In this document: positions 56,054 through 64,000 of the stretch, in pieces
How positions within the stretch are numbered: position 1 is the stretch's first letter
How the letters are laid out: the number at the start of each line of letters is the position of its first letter
Source of the DNA: Rhodospirillaceae bacterium
GTDB lineage: Bacteria > Pseudomonadota > Alphaproteobacteria > Thalassobaculales > Thalassobaculaceae
NCBI GenBank assembly: GCA_018401495.1
Contig: JAGYJX010000012.1
Coordinates: forward strand, 62,001 to 126,000
DNA length: 64,000 nt
Direction: 5' to 3'
The notes under the pieces: generated by a model
The model's database searches: none
What the model was told of the DNA's origin: nothing
What the model saw: only the letters and a program-made list of their open reading frames with translations
Translations under genes and position numbers: made by a program

Positions 56054-56944
56054 CTGTCCGACCCCAGTTATCTCGACGACACCCGGCGCAGCCGCGGCAT
56101 CCTGCTGATGCTCGTCGCCTTCCTGCTGTTCACCTTCCTCGACACCTCCGCCAAGCTGCTGGCCGAGGAGATGAACAGCCTGCAGATCGTCTGGGCCCGG
56201 TTCGTCGGCCACGCGGTCCTGGTCGCGGTCGTCCTGATGCCGCGAAAGGGCACGCGGGTGCTCGCGTCCTCGAACCTGCGCCTGCAGATCATCCGCTCGA
56301 TTTTCCTGTTCGCCTCGACGATCTTCAACTTCTTCGCGCTCCGATACCTGCAGCTGGCGACCACGTCGTCGATCATGTTCACGGTGCCGCTGCTGGTGGC
56401 CGCCCTGTCGGTGCCGCTGCTCGGCGAACATGTCGGCTGGCGGCGCTGGACGGCGATCGCCGTCGGCTTCATCGGCGTGCTGATCATCGTGCGGCCGGGT
56501 GCCGCCGACCTGCATTGGGCGATCGGCCTGTCGCTGTGCAACGTCGTGGCGGTCGCGCTTTACCAGATCACCACGCGCAAGCTGGCGGCGCGCGACCATT
56601 CCGATACCACCTCGCTGTATTCGCCGATGTTCGGGGCGATCGTGCTGACGCCGCTGCTGCCGTTCATCTGGGAGGAGCCCTCCGGACCTCTGGCGTGGAT
56701 CCTGTTGTGCGGCATGGGGGTGTTCGGCGGCATCGGCCACTGGCTGCTGATCATCGCCCACCGCTACGCGCCGGCGTCGCTGCTCGCGCCGTTCAGCTAC
56801 ACCAGCATCCTGTGGATGACGATCTCCGGCTATCTGGTGTTCGGCCACCTGCCGGACGGCTGGACCGTCGTCGGCGCCGCCGTGGTGATCGCCAGCGGGC
56901 TCTACGTCTTCCACCGCGAACGGGTGCGCAAGAGCGCCCCGTGA
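56054..56944 (+). CDS. EamA/DMT-superfamily transporter, probable CTG start
   Basis: The protein has about ten membrane helices in two EamA repeats and ends with an HRERVRKSAP tail. The first ATG in frame (56108) falls within the first helix, and the residues before it (SDPSYLDDTRRSRGIL) look like the family N-terminus. A CTG at 56054 sits five bases after GGGAGG, so I take it as the start; a sequencing error hiding an ATG or GTG is the alternative. Length is then about 296 residues. The substrate is unknown. It is convergent with the PhyH gene. Confidence 0.78.
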   Translation: MSDPSYLDDTRRSRGILLMLVAFLLFTFLDTSAKLLAEEMNSLQIVWARFVGHAVLVAVVLMPRKGTRVLASSNLRLQIIRSIFLFASTIFNFFALRYLQLATTSSIMFTVPLLVAALSVPLLGEHVGWRRWTAIAVGFIGVLIIVRPGAADLHWAIGLSLCNVVAVALYQITTRKLAARDHSDTTSLYSPMFGAIVLTPLLPFIWEEPSGPLAWILLCGMGVFGGIGHWLLIIAHRYAPASLLAPFSYTSILWMTISGYLVFGHLPDGWTVVGAAVVIASGLYVFHRERVRKSAP

Positions 56945-56966
56945 CTTTCCGGTCCGGCGGCGACGA

Positions 56967-57839
56967 TCACCGCCGCTCGGCGATCCAGCGCTCTTCCTCG
57001 CGGGCGGCCTTGGAGCCGGCGATCTCCGGCGGGTCGTTCGGCTTGGAGGAGAAGTTCTCGACCGCCCCGTCGGCCAGCCGCAGCCCGGCGGCCTTGATGG
57101 CGCCGTCGTCGACCACCTCGATCGGCGTGTAGAACGGGTGGTGGTGGGCGAGATAGGGATCGTTTGACCGGGCGTTGTAGCAGCAGATCAGGGTCCAGCG
57201 CCGGCTGTCGCTTTCGTTACGGTCGGAGCGGTGCAGCGTGTTGCAGTGGAAGAACACGCCGTCCCCCGGCTCCATCTCGCAATGCACGACCTCCAGGCGC
57301 TCCAGCGCCTTGGCGACCCGCACCGGATCGGCGCCGACCTGGCTGCCCTCCAGCATCTTGTGCTCGATCCGGCCCATCCGGTTGGAGCCGCGCAGCACCT
57401 GCAGGCAGCCGTTGGCGCGGTCGGTGCGGTCGAGGGCGATCTGCACGCTCGCCATGTCGGGGAACAGGCAGCCGTTGTTGTACCAGTAACCGTAGTCCTG
57501 GTGCCATTCCCAGGCGCCGCCGACCCTGGGCTCCTTGGCGGTCAGCTTGGAGTGGTAGTGGTAGACCTCGCCGCCGAGCAGGTCGGTCATGGTGTCGACG
57601 ATCCGTCGCGAGCGGGCGGCAAGCCCGTAGGCGCTGTCCCCGGGGTGGTTCCAGCTGACCATCCGGGTGGCCTTGCCGCCGGAGTCGAAGCGGTCGTAGA
57701 GGTTTCGCCGAACCTCTGGGTCGGTCTCCATGGCGGCGCGCAGCAGCCCGATCTCCTCGGCGTCGAACAGACCACGAGCGATGAAGTAACCGTCGCGCTG
57801 GAAGGCGGTGCGCGCCGCGTCGTCGAGGGTGAAGGCCAT
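56967..57839 (-). CDS. phytanoyl-CoA dioxygenase (PhyH)-family protein
   Basis: The 290-residue protein starts RTAFQRDGYFIARGLFDAEE, typical of PhyH-type Fe(II)/2-oxoglutarate dioxygenases. The metal ligands are visible as H113 and D115 in WEWHQDYGYWYNNGC and H203 in HCNTLHRSDRNES, with R213 or R214 in SRRWTLICC for 2-oxoglutarate. GAWEWHQDYGYW resembles a group of alkaloid- or ectoine-like hydroxylases. The substrate is unknown. It is divergent from the SDR gene at 57974 with a 134-base gap. Confidence 0.88.
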   Translation of the reverse strand: MAFTLDDAARTAFQRDGYFIARGLFDAEEIGLLRAAMETDPEVRRNLYDRFDSGGKATRMVSWNHPGDSAYGLAARSRRIVDTMTDLLGGEVYHYHSKLTAKEPRVGGAWEWHQDYGYWYNNGCLFPDMASVQIALDRTDRANGCLQVLRGSNRMGRIEHKMLEGSQVGADPVRVAKALERLEVVHCEMEPGDGVFFHCNTLHRSDRNESDSRRWTLICCYNARSNDPYLAHHHPFYTPIEVVDDGAIKAAGLRLADGAVENFSSKPNDPPEIAGSKAAREEERWIAERR

Positions 57840-57973
57840 GGCGTGTCTCCCGGGGCTGTCGTCTTCTGGTTCCGGACAACGCTAGGCCCGCCGCGCTCGC
57901 CGGTCAAAGCGGGTTGTGGCCGCCGGCGCCGGGCCATACGCTTGGCCATCCTCAATCCCCGAGCGAGACGACC

Positions 57974-58747
57974 ATGGCCATCGCGACGACGCTGTTCGAC
58001 CTGACCGGCCGCACCATCCTGATCACCGGCGCGTCGCGCGGGATCGGCTTCGCCATGGCCAAGGCCTGCGCCGAGCACGGTGCGCGGGTGGTGCTGAACG
58101 GCCGCGACCCGGCGACCCTGGCCGAGAAGGTCGACGCGCTGGCCGCCGCCGGCCACGCCGCCGAGGGCGAGGCCTTCGACGTCACCGACGAGGCCGCCAC
58201 GATCGCCGCCCTCGACCGCATCGTCGCCCGCCACGGCGCCCTGCACGGCGCCATCGCCAACGCCGGCGTGCAGCACCGGGTGCCGGTTCTGGATTTCCCG
58301 ACCGCTGACTTCCGACGGGTGGTGGAGACCAACCTGACGGCCTGCTTCGTGCTCGGCCGCGAGGCCGCCAAGCGCATGGCGGCGACCGGCGGCGGCGCGA
58401 TCATCAACACCGTGTCGATGCTCGGCCCGATCGCGCGGCCGACGGTGCCGGCCTACATCGCCGCCAAGGAGGGCCTGCGCGCGCTGACCCGGGCGATGGC
58501 GGTCGAGCTCGGCGCCAAGGGGATTCGGGTGAACGCCATCGCCCCCGGCTACGTCGCCACCGAGATGAACACCGCCCTGATCGAGAACGAGCCGTTCAAC
58601 GCCTGGGTGATCGGCCGCACGCCGATGGGTCGCTGGGCGCAGCCTGAGGAGCTCGGCGGTGCCGCGGTGTTCCTGATGAGCCCGGCCGGCGCCTTCGTCA
58701 GCGGCCACATCCTGTCGGTCGACGGGGCGATGAGCGTGGCGGTCTGA
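57974..58747 (+). CDS. SDR-family oxidoreductase (gluconate 5-dehydrogenase-like)
   Basis: The 257-residue protein has the classical SDR cofactor motif TILITGASRGIGFAMAKACA, NAGV near residue 95, the catalytic serine in NTVSMLGPIARP, and tyrosine and lysine in PAYIAAKEGLRALTRAMA, followed by GIRVNAIAPGYVATEMN. The overall pattern is like gluconate 5-dehydrogenase or 3-oxoacyl reductase relatives. It starts with ATG 57974 after CGAGCGAGACG. The EamA gene starts 33 bases after the stop, so the two likely form an operon. Confidence 0.88.
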   Translation: MAIATTLFDLTGRTILITGASRGIGFAMAKACAEHGARVVLNGRDPATLAEKVDALAAAGHAAEGEAFDVTDEAATIAALDRIVARHGALHGAIANAGVQHRVPVLDFPTADFRRVVETNLTACFVLGREAAKRMAATGGGAIINTVSMLGPIARPTVPAYIAAKEGLRALTRAMAVELGAKGIRVNAIAPGYVATEMNTALIENEPFNAWVIGRTPMGRWAQPEELGGAAVFLMSPAGAFVSGHILSVDGAMSVAV

Positions 58748-58780
58748 CCGCGGGCCGCCTTCGCGGCGGCGGAGGGCACG

Positions 58781-59666
58781 ATGCTGGCGCGTCTCGCGCC
58801 CCTGAGCTTCGCGCTGCTGTGGAGCTCCTCCTTCGTGGCCTCCAAGATCGGCCTGGAGCATCTGTCGCCGCTGCTGTTTGTCGGCGTCCGCCTGGGCGCC
58901 TGCGCCGCGGTCCTGCTGACACTGATGCTGGTGATGCGCCGGTCCTGGCGGCCGCTCGGCGGCTGGCGCTGGCTGCACTGCGGGGTCGCCGGGGCGCTGC
59001 TGAACGGCGTCGGGCTGATGGCGCCGCATGTCGGGCTGCTCACCGTCCCGGCCGCGCAGGTCGCCCTGGTGCAGTCCCTGACGCCGCTCTTGACCGCCGC
59101 ACTCGGCGTCGTGCTGCTGCGCGAACGGCTGGCGCGGTGGCAGTGGGGCGGGCTGGCGCTCGGCGTGCTCGGCGTCGCCCTGGTGGTCGGGCAGGCCGCG
59201 GTGCAGAGCCCGACCCGCTTCGAAGGGCTCGCCATCGCCTTCCTCGGCGTCCTCGGCCTGGTCTCGGGAACCCTGTATTTCGGACGGTTCTGCCGCGGCG
59301 TCGAGCTGCTGCCGGGCGCGTTCGCCCAGTTCACGGCGGCCGCCCTGGTCACCGGGCTCGCGGCCTGGACGCTGGAGACGCCGCGCGCCGACTGGAACGC
59401 AGGCGGCGGTCGCGGCGCTGGTCTGGAACACCGCGGCGACGTCACTCGGCGGCATGGCGCTGTATTCGCTGATGCTGGTGCGCGGCACGGCGGCGCGGAC
59501 CACGGCGAACTTCTACCTGGTGCCGGGCATCGCCGCCGTCCTGGCCTGGGCCCTGCTCGGCGAGCGGCTGGGCGCGCTGGCGCTGCTCGGCCTGGTGACC
59601 GCCTCCCTCGGCTGCTGGCTGGTGAACGCCGCCGCGCGTCGCCGCCCGCCGGCCGTCGTCGACTGA
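58781..59666 (+). CDS. EamA/DMT-superfamily transporter, frame broken
   Basis: The protein starts APLSFALLWSSSFVASKIGL, a typical EamA first helix, and LLTVPAAQVALVQSLTPLLT in the first repeat. Near 59400 the second repeat changes frame and continues VWNTAATSLGGMALYSLMLV and RTTANFYLVPGIAAVLAWAL. Length after joining is about 295 residues with ten helices. The substrate is unknown; the neighbouring SDR may produce or use it. It lies 33 bases after the SDR gene. Confidence 0.8.
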
Positions 59667-59739
59667 CTGTGTCCCGGGCGGGATCTTCGAGCGGCCCGAT
59701 GGGTTACCGGCGGACCGCCACCCACCGGATACCCCTGCT

Positions 59740-60348
59740 ATGCTCGACGCGTTGACGGCCTGGGCAGAAGAAGGCGGCTATGTCGCCGTCGCCGTCCTGA
59801 TGTTCCTGGAGAACGTCTTCCCGCCGATCCCGTCGGAGGTGATCATGCCGCTGGCCGGCTACGCCGCCAGCCGCGGCGACCTCAGCCTGCCGCTCGCCAT
59901 CCTGGCGGGCTCGGCCGGGTCGCTGGCCGGCGCCTGGCTGTGGTACGGCATCGGCCACTGGATCGGCGCCGAACGGCTGGAGCGCGGGGCCGCGCGCTAC
60001 GGGCGCTGGATGACGCTGTCGCCGCGCGACGTCCGGCGATCGATCCAGTGGTTCGACCGGTTCGGGGGTGCTGCGGTCCTGGTCGGACGCCTGGTGCCGG
60101 CGGTGCGCACCCTGATCTCGGTGCCGGCCGGCATCGTGCGGATGCCGACCGCTCGGTTCCTGCTGTTCTCGTCGATCGGCACCCTGATCTGGACAAGCGT
60201 CCTCGCCGGTCTCGGCTACCTGCTCGGCGGCCAGTACGAGGCCATCGGAAGCTGGCTGGACCCGGTCTCCAAGGGCGTCGTCGCGGCGCTGCTGCTCGTC
60301 TATCTGTGGCGGGTCGTGACCTTCCGCCCCGGGCACGAGCCCGGCTGA
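59740..60348 (+). CDS. DedA-family membrane protein
   Basis: The 202-residue protein has the DedA motifs LENVFPPIPSEVIMPLAGYA near residues 23-42, GAWLWYGIGHWIGAERLERG, and the arginine-proline loop AVLVGRLVPAVRTLISVPAG. DedA proteins are undecaprenyl-phosphate or lipid flippase-related transporters needed for envelope integrity. It ends 10 bases before the stop of the convergent peptidase gene. The ATG at 59740 precedes the first reentrant helix by a suitable distance. Confidence 0.9.
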   Translation: MLDALTAWAEEGGYVAVAVLMFLENVFPPIPSEVIMPLAGYAASRGDLSLPLAILAGSAGSLAGAWLWYGIGHWIGAERLERGAARYGRWMTLSPRDVRRSIQWFDRFGGAAVLVGRLVPAVRTLISVPAGIVRMPTARFLLFSSIGTLIWTSVLAGLGYLLGGQYEAIGSWLDPVSKGVVAALLLVYLWRVVTFRPGHEPG

Positions 60349-60357
60349 CGGCGACCG

Positions 60358-61491
60358 TCAGATCCGGCCGAACCGCCGCATCAGGTCGACCAGCGGGCCG
60401 TGCGGCAGGGCGTGGACGGTGCGGCCGTCGGCGCCGGTCATGGTGTCGGCGGCCAGCATCGCCTCGACGATCGCCTCCTCGGTCGCCTGCACCGTCGCCT
60501 CGAACAGCGGGTCGAGGGCGGCGTCGGGCAGGAAGTCGAGGCGCTGCGGCACGTCCGGGCCGGCGGCAAGCGCCTCGGCGTTGGCGGTCGAGAACGCCAG
60601 GAAGATGTCGCCCGACCCGTTGGCGGCGATCGAGCCGGTGCGCGCCAGGCCGAGCGACACCCGGCGCGCCAGCCGGGCGCATTGGTGCGGCAGCAGCGGC
60701 GCGTCGGTCGCCACCAGCGCGATGATCGAGCCGTCGGACGCCGGCTTCGGCGTTTTCGGCCCCGGCAGCGGCACGTCCAGCAACCGGCCGGCCGGCACGC
60801 CGAGTGGCGAGAACAGGTCGCGTTGGCCGAAATTCGCCTGCACGAACACGCCGAGGGTCCAGCGCCGACCGGCGGCCTCCGCCACCCGCGAGGCGGTGCC
60901 GTTGCCGCCCTTGAACCGGTAGCAGATCATGCCGGTGCCGCCGCCGCGGTTGCCGAGCGGCGGAAAGCCGGGCGAGGCACCGTCGATCGCCGCCATCGCG
61001 TCGTCCTCGGTGACGTGGAAGCCGTTGATGTCGTTCAGGTAACCGTCATACGTCTCGGCCGCGACCGGCAGTCCCCAGGCGTCGGCGAGCGCCCCGATCC
61101 CGGCGCGCTCGACCAGCCAGCGGACGCTGGCGTCGCGGGCCCGGCCGACCGAATGGGTGTTGGTCAGGGTGATCGGCCCCTCGCACCGCCCGGATTCCGC
61201 GATCCAGTGGCTGCCGGTCATCTCGCCGTTGCCGTTCAGGCTGTGGATGCCGGCGAACACCGGGACCGCCACGCCCGAGCGCCCGCGCGGCAGGATCGCG
61301 GTGACGCCGGTGCGCACCGGGCCCTGCCCGACCGCAAGCGGACCGTCGCCGCGGACCAGGGTGACGGCGCCGACCTCGACGCCGGCCACGTCGGTCAGCG
61401 CGTTCGCCGGGCCGGGTTCGCCCGGGAACGGCAGCCCGAGGCCGCGCCCGCGCGGCCGGCCGTCGGGCTGGTGGGAGACCGCCGAGCTCAT
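60358..61491 (-). CDS. P1-family peptidase (DmpA-like, self-cleaving aminopeptidase)
   Basis: The 377-residue protein has N-terminal GLPFPGEPGPANALTDVAGV, VTAILPRGRSGVAVPVFAGI, NTHSVGRARDASVRWL, and RTGSIAANGSGDIFLAFSTA, where the serine in GSGD is the nucleophile exposed by self-cleavage at the preceding residue. DmpA-type enzymes remove N-terminal D- or L-residues or beta-amino acids from small peptides and amides. Its ATG at 61491 overlaps the stop of the 2-hydroxyacid dehydrogenase as ATGA, so the two form an operon and may share a D-amino- or hydroxy-acid pathway. Confidence 0.88.
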   Translation of the reverse strand: MSSAVSHQPDGRPRGRGLGLPFPGEPGPANALTDVAGVEVGAVTLVRGDGPLAVGQGPVRTGVTAILPRGRSGVAVPVFAGIHSLNGNGEMTGSHWIAESGRCEGPITLTNTHSVGRARDASVRWLVERAGIGALADAWGLPVAAETYDGYLNDINGFHVTEDDAMAAIDGASPGFPPLGNRGGGTGMICYRFKGGNGTASRVAEAAGRRWTLGVFVQANFGQRDLFSPLGVPAGRLLDVPLPGPKTPKPASDGSIIALVATDAPLLPHQCARLARRVSLGLARTGSIAANGSGDIFLAFSTANAEALAAGPDVPQRLDFLPDAALDPLFEATVQATEEAIVEAMLAADTMTGADGRTVHALPHGPLVDLMRRFGRI

Positions 61492-62522
61492 CGCCGGGCG
61501 CGGGTCGCCAGCTTGGACTTGAACCCCGGGCGATCCAGCACCGCGCGGTTGACCACGTTGGCCGGCGCGTGCCCGGTCATCACGTCCCGGATGGCGCCGC
61601 GGTTGAGGTCGCCCATGGTGGCGAACATCTGGTCGGTCCAGCCGAGCGAGTGCGGCGCCGTCAGGACGCTGTCGAGCCGCAGGATCGCCTCGTCGGCGGA
61701 CGGCGGCTCGGGGTCGAAGACGTCGATCGCCGCGCCCGCGATGCGCCGCGCCACCAACGCGTCGTAAAGAACTTTCTGGTCGACCACCGGCCCGCGGCTG
61801 GTGTTCACGAGGTAGGCCGTCGGCTTCATGCGCGAGATCATCGATGCCGAGCCGATGCCCCGGGTCTCGTCGTTCAGCGGGCAGTTGAAGGTGACCACGT
61901 CGCTCTGCCCGAAAACCGTCTCCAGGGAGACCGCCTCGACCCCGAGCTCGGCCAACCGCGCCGGATCGGCGTACGGATCGTAGGCGATCATGCGGACGTC
62001 GAACGGCTTCAGCAGCTTGAACATCTCGGCGCCGATGTTGCCGACCCCGACCGACCCGACGGTGCGGCCGACCAGCCCCATGCCGTGGTAGTCGAGCCGC
62101 GCCGGCCAGCCGAGCTGGCCGGTGCGGGTGATCCGGTCCTTGGCGACGAGGTTGTGGGTCAGCGCCAGGATGAAGCAGACCTGCGCGCTGGCCATCGGAC
62201 GCCGGACCGCGTCGGGCGTGATGGTCAGCGCCACGTCGGCCGCCGTGCAGGCGTCGGTGTCGATGGTGTCGTAGCCCACGCCCATGCGCGCGACGAGCGC
62301 GAGGCGACCGTCGGGGGGGAAGCTGGACGCCGTCATCCGCTCGCCGAGCAGCACGATGGCGTCGCAGCTGGCGACCTGCTGGGCCGACAGGACACCGGCG
62401 CGCGGCAGCTGGATCAACTCGACGCCATCCCGGGCCAGCGGGGTGAGGTCGTAACTCGGGAAGGTCGGCTTGCCGTCGGCGCGGGTGAAATCGGCGCTCA
62501 GGCCGACTCGGAAAGCGGACAT
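61488..62522 (-). CDS. D-isomer-specific 2-hydroxyacid dehydrogenase
   Basis: The 344-residue protein has the NAD-binding VGRTVGSVGVGNIGAEMFKL, the catalytic arginine in LVNTSRGPVVDQKVLYDALV, the glutamate in AIDVFDPEPPSADEAIL and the histidine in LTAPHSLGWTDQMFATMG. This is the D-2-hydroxyacid dehydrogenase (PGDH/GyaR) fold; the acid it reduces is unknown. The N-terminus MSAFRVGLSADFTRADGKPT is unlike phosphoglycerate dehydrogenase and resembles the uncharacterised dehydrogenases often paired with amidases. It is followed by the DmpA-like gene. Confidence 0.88.
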   Translation of the reverse strand: MSAFRVGLSADFTRADGKPTFPSYDLTPLARDGVELIQLPRAGVLSAQQVASCDAIVLLGERMTASSFPPDGRLALVARMGVGYDTIDTDACTAADVALTITPDAVRRPMASAQVCFILALTHNLVAKDRITRTGQLGWPARLDYHGMGLVGRTVGSVGVGNIGAEMFKLLKPFDVRMIAYDPYADPARLAELGVEAVSLETVFGQSDVVTFNCPLNDETRGIGSASMISRMKPTAYLVNTSRGPVVDQKVLYDALVARRIAGAAIDVFDPEPPSADEAILRLDSVLTAPHSLGWTDQMFATMGDLNRGAIRDVMTGHAPANVVNRAVLDRPGFKSKLATRARR

Positions 62523-62611
62523 CTCGGAGGCTCCGTCGGTGGCGATGGGCGTTGAGCATACATCGCGTCGGCGGGCTGTCAGGCCCCGGATCGAGGCATC
62601 CGTCAAAAGAA

Positions 62612-62636
62612 CGGCGGATCGCAACCCGATCCGCCG
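62612..62636 (-). terminator. perfect hairpin in the divergent leader
   Basis: CGGCGGATCG (62612-62621) and CGATCCGCCG (62627-62636) form a perfect 10-base stem with a CAACC loop. On the minus strand it is followed by TTCTTTTGACG, a T-rich tail, so it looks like an intrinsic terminator for minus-strand transcription about 90 bases upstream of the dehydrogenase start. It may be a leader attenuator or may stop read-through coming from beyond the PRISE gene. Confidence 0.5.
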
Positions 62637-62783
62637 AGTCGGCACGACCGTGGATCGGTATGGGTCGAAGGGGCCTGAATGGAAAGCATCCGCCTCGAAG
62701 CGGCACGCCTGCCGTGCGCGCGCGGGCGTTGACCTCGGCGTCGCCACACCCGACCATGCGGCCGATTTCAACGGGAGGACGAG

Positions 62784-63836
62784 ATGGCGAAGAACAAGGC
62801 CGTCGTGGTCGGCGCGCTCGGCGTCATCGGCCGCAAGCTGATCGAGCACCTCGGCAAGCTCGGCGACTGGGAGATCGTCGGGCTGAGCCGGCGCGGTCCC
62901 GACTTCGAGAGCCCGGCGACCTACATTTCCGTCGATCTGCTCGACCGCGCCGACGCCGAAGCCAAGCTTGCCGGCCTGACCGACGTCACCCACGTCTTCT
63001 ACTGCGCCTTCCAGGCGCGCGCCGTCTGGGCCGACCACGGACCCCCGAACCTCGCCATGCTGGTGAACGCGGTCGAGCCGATCGAGCGGGCGTCGAAGGG
63101 TCTGCGGCACGTCCACCTGGTGCAGGGCAACAAGATCTACGGCTCGCATCTCGGGCCGTTCAAGACGCCGGCGCGCGAGGAAGACCCGCCGCACATGCTG
63201 CCGAACTTCTACTGGGACCAGGAGCAGTGGCTGCGCGCCGCCCAGAAGGGCAAGGACTGGACGTGGTCGGCGCTGCGCCCGCAGACCGTCTGCGGCTTCG
63301 CGCTCGGCAACCCGATGAACATCACCACCTGCATCGCGGTCTACGCGACGATCTCGAAGGAGCTCGGCCTGCCGCTGCGGTTCCCCGGCAAGCCGGGCGC
63401 CTGGAACGCGGTCTACCAGGTCTGCGACAACCAGCACCTGGCCAACGCCATGACCTGGTGCGCGACCGACCCGCGCGCCGGCAACGAGGTGTTCAACGTC
63501 ACCAACGGCGACTTCTTCCGCTGGAAGAACGTCTGGCCGCGCTTCGCGAAGTTCTTCGACATGGAGGTCGGCGACGTCCAGACCATCAAGCTGTCGGAGT
63601 TCATGGCCGACAAGGCGCCGCTGTGGGACGCGATCGTCGAGAAGCACGGCCTGCAGCGCATCCCGTACGACCAGGTCGCGGCCTGGCCGTTCGCGGACTA
63701 TGTGTTCGGCACAGACTGGGACGTCATGACCGACACCCTCAAGCTGCGCCTGCACGGCTTCCACGACTGCCTGCGCACCGACGCGATGTTCGACCGGATC
63801 TTCCAGGAGTTCCGGGACATGAAGGTGATCCCGTAA
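62784..63836 (+). CDS. PRISE-type NADPH-dependent reductase (progesterone 5-beta-reductase/iridoid synthase-like SDR)
   Basis: The 350-residue protein starts NKAVVVGALGVIGRKLIEHL, then HVFYCAFQARAVWADHGPPN. The catalytic lysine and tyrosine of the PRISE family are seen in LVQGNKIYGSHLGPFKTPAR and LPNFYWDQEQWLRAAQKG. WSALRPQTVCGFALGNPMNI and VFNVTNGDFFRWKNVWPRFA complete the match. These enzymes reduce activated C=C bonds of enones; bacterial members act on unknown substrates. GGGAGG precedes the ATG at 62784. A VOC-family gene follows after 11 bases, so the two are likely one operon. Confidence 0.85.
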   Translation: MAKNKAVVVGALGVIGRKLIEHLGKLGDWEIVGLSRRGPDFESPATYISVDLLDRADAEAKLAGLTDVTHVFYCAFQARAVWADHGPPNLAMLVNAVEPIERASKGLRHVHLVQGNKIYGSHLGPFKTPAREEDPPHMLPNFYWDQEQWLRAAQKGKDWTWSALRPQTVCGFALGNPMNITTCIAVYATISKELGLPLRFPGKPGAWNAVYQVCDNQHLANAMTWCATDPRAGNEVFNVTNGDFFRWKNVWPRFAKFFDMEVGDVQTIKLSEFMADKAPLWDAIVEKHGLQRIPYDQVAAWPFADYVFGTDWDVMTDTLKLRLHGFHDCLRTDAMFDRIFQEFRDMKVIP

Positions 63837-63847
63837 GGAGACGGCCC

Positions 63848-64000
63848 ATGCCCGACCTTCCCTACCGCCTCGGCGGCGTCGACCATGTGGTGATCCGCGC
63901 CAAGGACATCGACGCCATGCTCGGCTTCTACCGCGACCTGCTGGGTTGCCGCGGTCGCCAAGCACAACGAGCCGCTCGGCCTCTGGCACCTGGACGCCGG
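63848..64000 (+). CDS. VOC-family (glyoxalase-fold) protein, cut by window edge and frame broken
   Basis: From the ATG at 63848 the protein reads YRLGGVDHVVIRAKDIDAML and GFYRDLLGC, the N-terminal half-module of VOC/glyoxalase proteins with a metal-binding histidine in DHVVI. Near 63955 the frame changes and continues KHNEPLGLWHLDAG to the right edge, where the gene is cut. Members act as lactoylglutathione lyases, dioxygenases or resistance proteins. AAGGAG lies before the start and 11 bases separate it from the PRISE gene. Confidence 0.75.
   Translation, partial: MPDLPYRLGGVDHVVIRAKDIDAMLGFYRDLLGCRGRQAQRAARPLAPGRR

Noticed and set aside
1..64000. CRISPR arrays, tRNA or rRNA genes, insertion sequences
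   Set aside because: No regularly spaced repeats, tRNA-like cloverleaf sequence, rRNA segments or transposase motifs were noticed by eye. A covariance-model search would be needed to be certain for small RNAs.

Overview
The window is 64 kb of very GC-rich DNA (roughly 70 percent or more by eye) packed with short-spaced genes that often overlap by ATGA or GTGA. The gene content suggests a free-living alphaproteobacterium, probably in or near the Rhodospirillales: many EamA, LysE and MFS transporters, MocR-type regulators, a NodU-type carbamoyltransferase, phosphonate-type uptake, PAS_5 and DUF3422 proteins. This placement is an inference from content only. I saw no tRNA, rRNA, CRISPR array, transposase or integrase, and no gene-free stretch longer than 300 bases.

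Layout. 1-4.65 kb: a truncated hypothetical gene, a flavin hydroxylase (HpaB family) with a RidA partner, and a protein joining a SAM methyltransferase domain to an HNH nuclease-like domain. 4.7-9.5 kb: a dispersed repeat, a MocR regulator divergent from an EamA exporter, a LysE exporter and a degenerate-receiver protein. 9.2-12.5 kb: a PadR repressor / ArsO-like flavoprotein / MFS transporter operon with cysteine-rich proteins. 12.5-17.9 kb: EamA transporter, sulfurtransferase, M20 amidohydrolase with a diaminopropionate ammonia-lyase-like enzyme, DUF2798 and YHS proteins. 17.9-20.5 kb: a complete four-gene bufferin (copper-binding RiPP metallophore) operon, bufA1-bufB-bufC-bufD. 20.6-24.5 kb: nitroreductase, ketopantoate reductase family, TPR-like protein, NTF2-like protein. 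24.5-29.1 kb: a fumarate reductase/succinate dehydrogenase-like operon (B-C-D-A) and DUF3422. 29.1-36.9 kb: Gfo/Idh/MocA oxidoreductase, GH15, a GH144/glycoamylase-like enzyme, an SbmA/YddA-like ABC protein and a GH3 beta-glucosidase; possibly a beta-1,2-glucan locus. 37-40.7 kb: AI-2E family transporter and a two-subunit fumarase/tartrate dehydratase. 40.7-48.6 kb: MocR regulator divergent from an aminoethylphosphonate-like ABC uptake operon ending with a PbfA-like class III PLP enzyme, then a PuuD-type hydrolase. 48.6-64 kb: OsmC, a maleate isomerase-like protein, thioredoxin and CcdA, an OmpR-type regulator, haloacid dehalogenase, carbamoyltransferase, PAS_5, EamA, PhyH, SDR, EamA, DedA, DmpA peptidase, 2-hydroxyacid dehydrogenase, PRISE-type reductase and a truncated VOC protein.

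A dominant feature is the number of single-base frame breaks. About 27 genes that otherwise look intact read through two or more frames, with about 45 breaks in total, seven of them in the bufferin operon and six in GH15. The conserved sequence continues exactly in the next frame, so uncorrected sequencing indels are more likely than real gene decay. I give such genes as one CDS and state where the frame changes. Positions of breaks are accurate to about 10-20 bases.

The two most interesting items are the methyltransferase-HNH fusion, which I cannot assign to a described system, and the bufferin operon, which belongs to a recently described metal-handling RiPP class. The PadR/flavoprotein/MFS operon and the GH144-GH15-GH3-ABC cluster are next.
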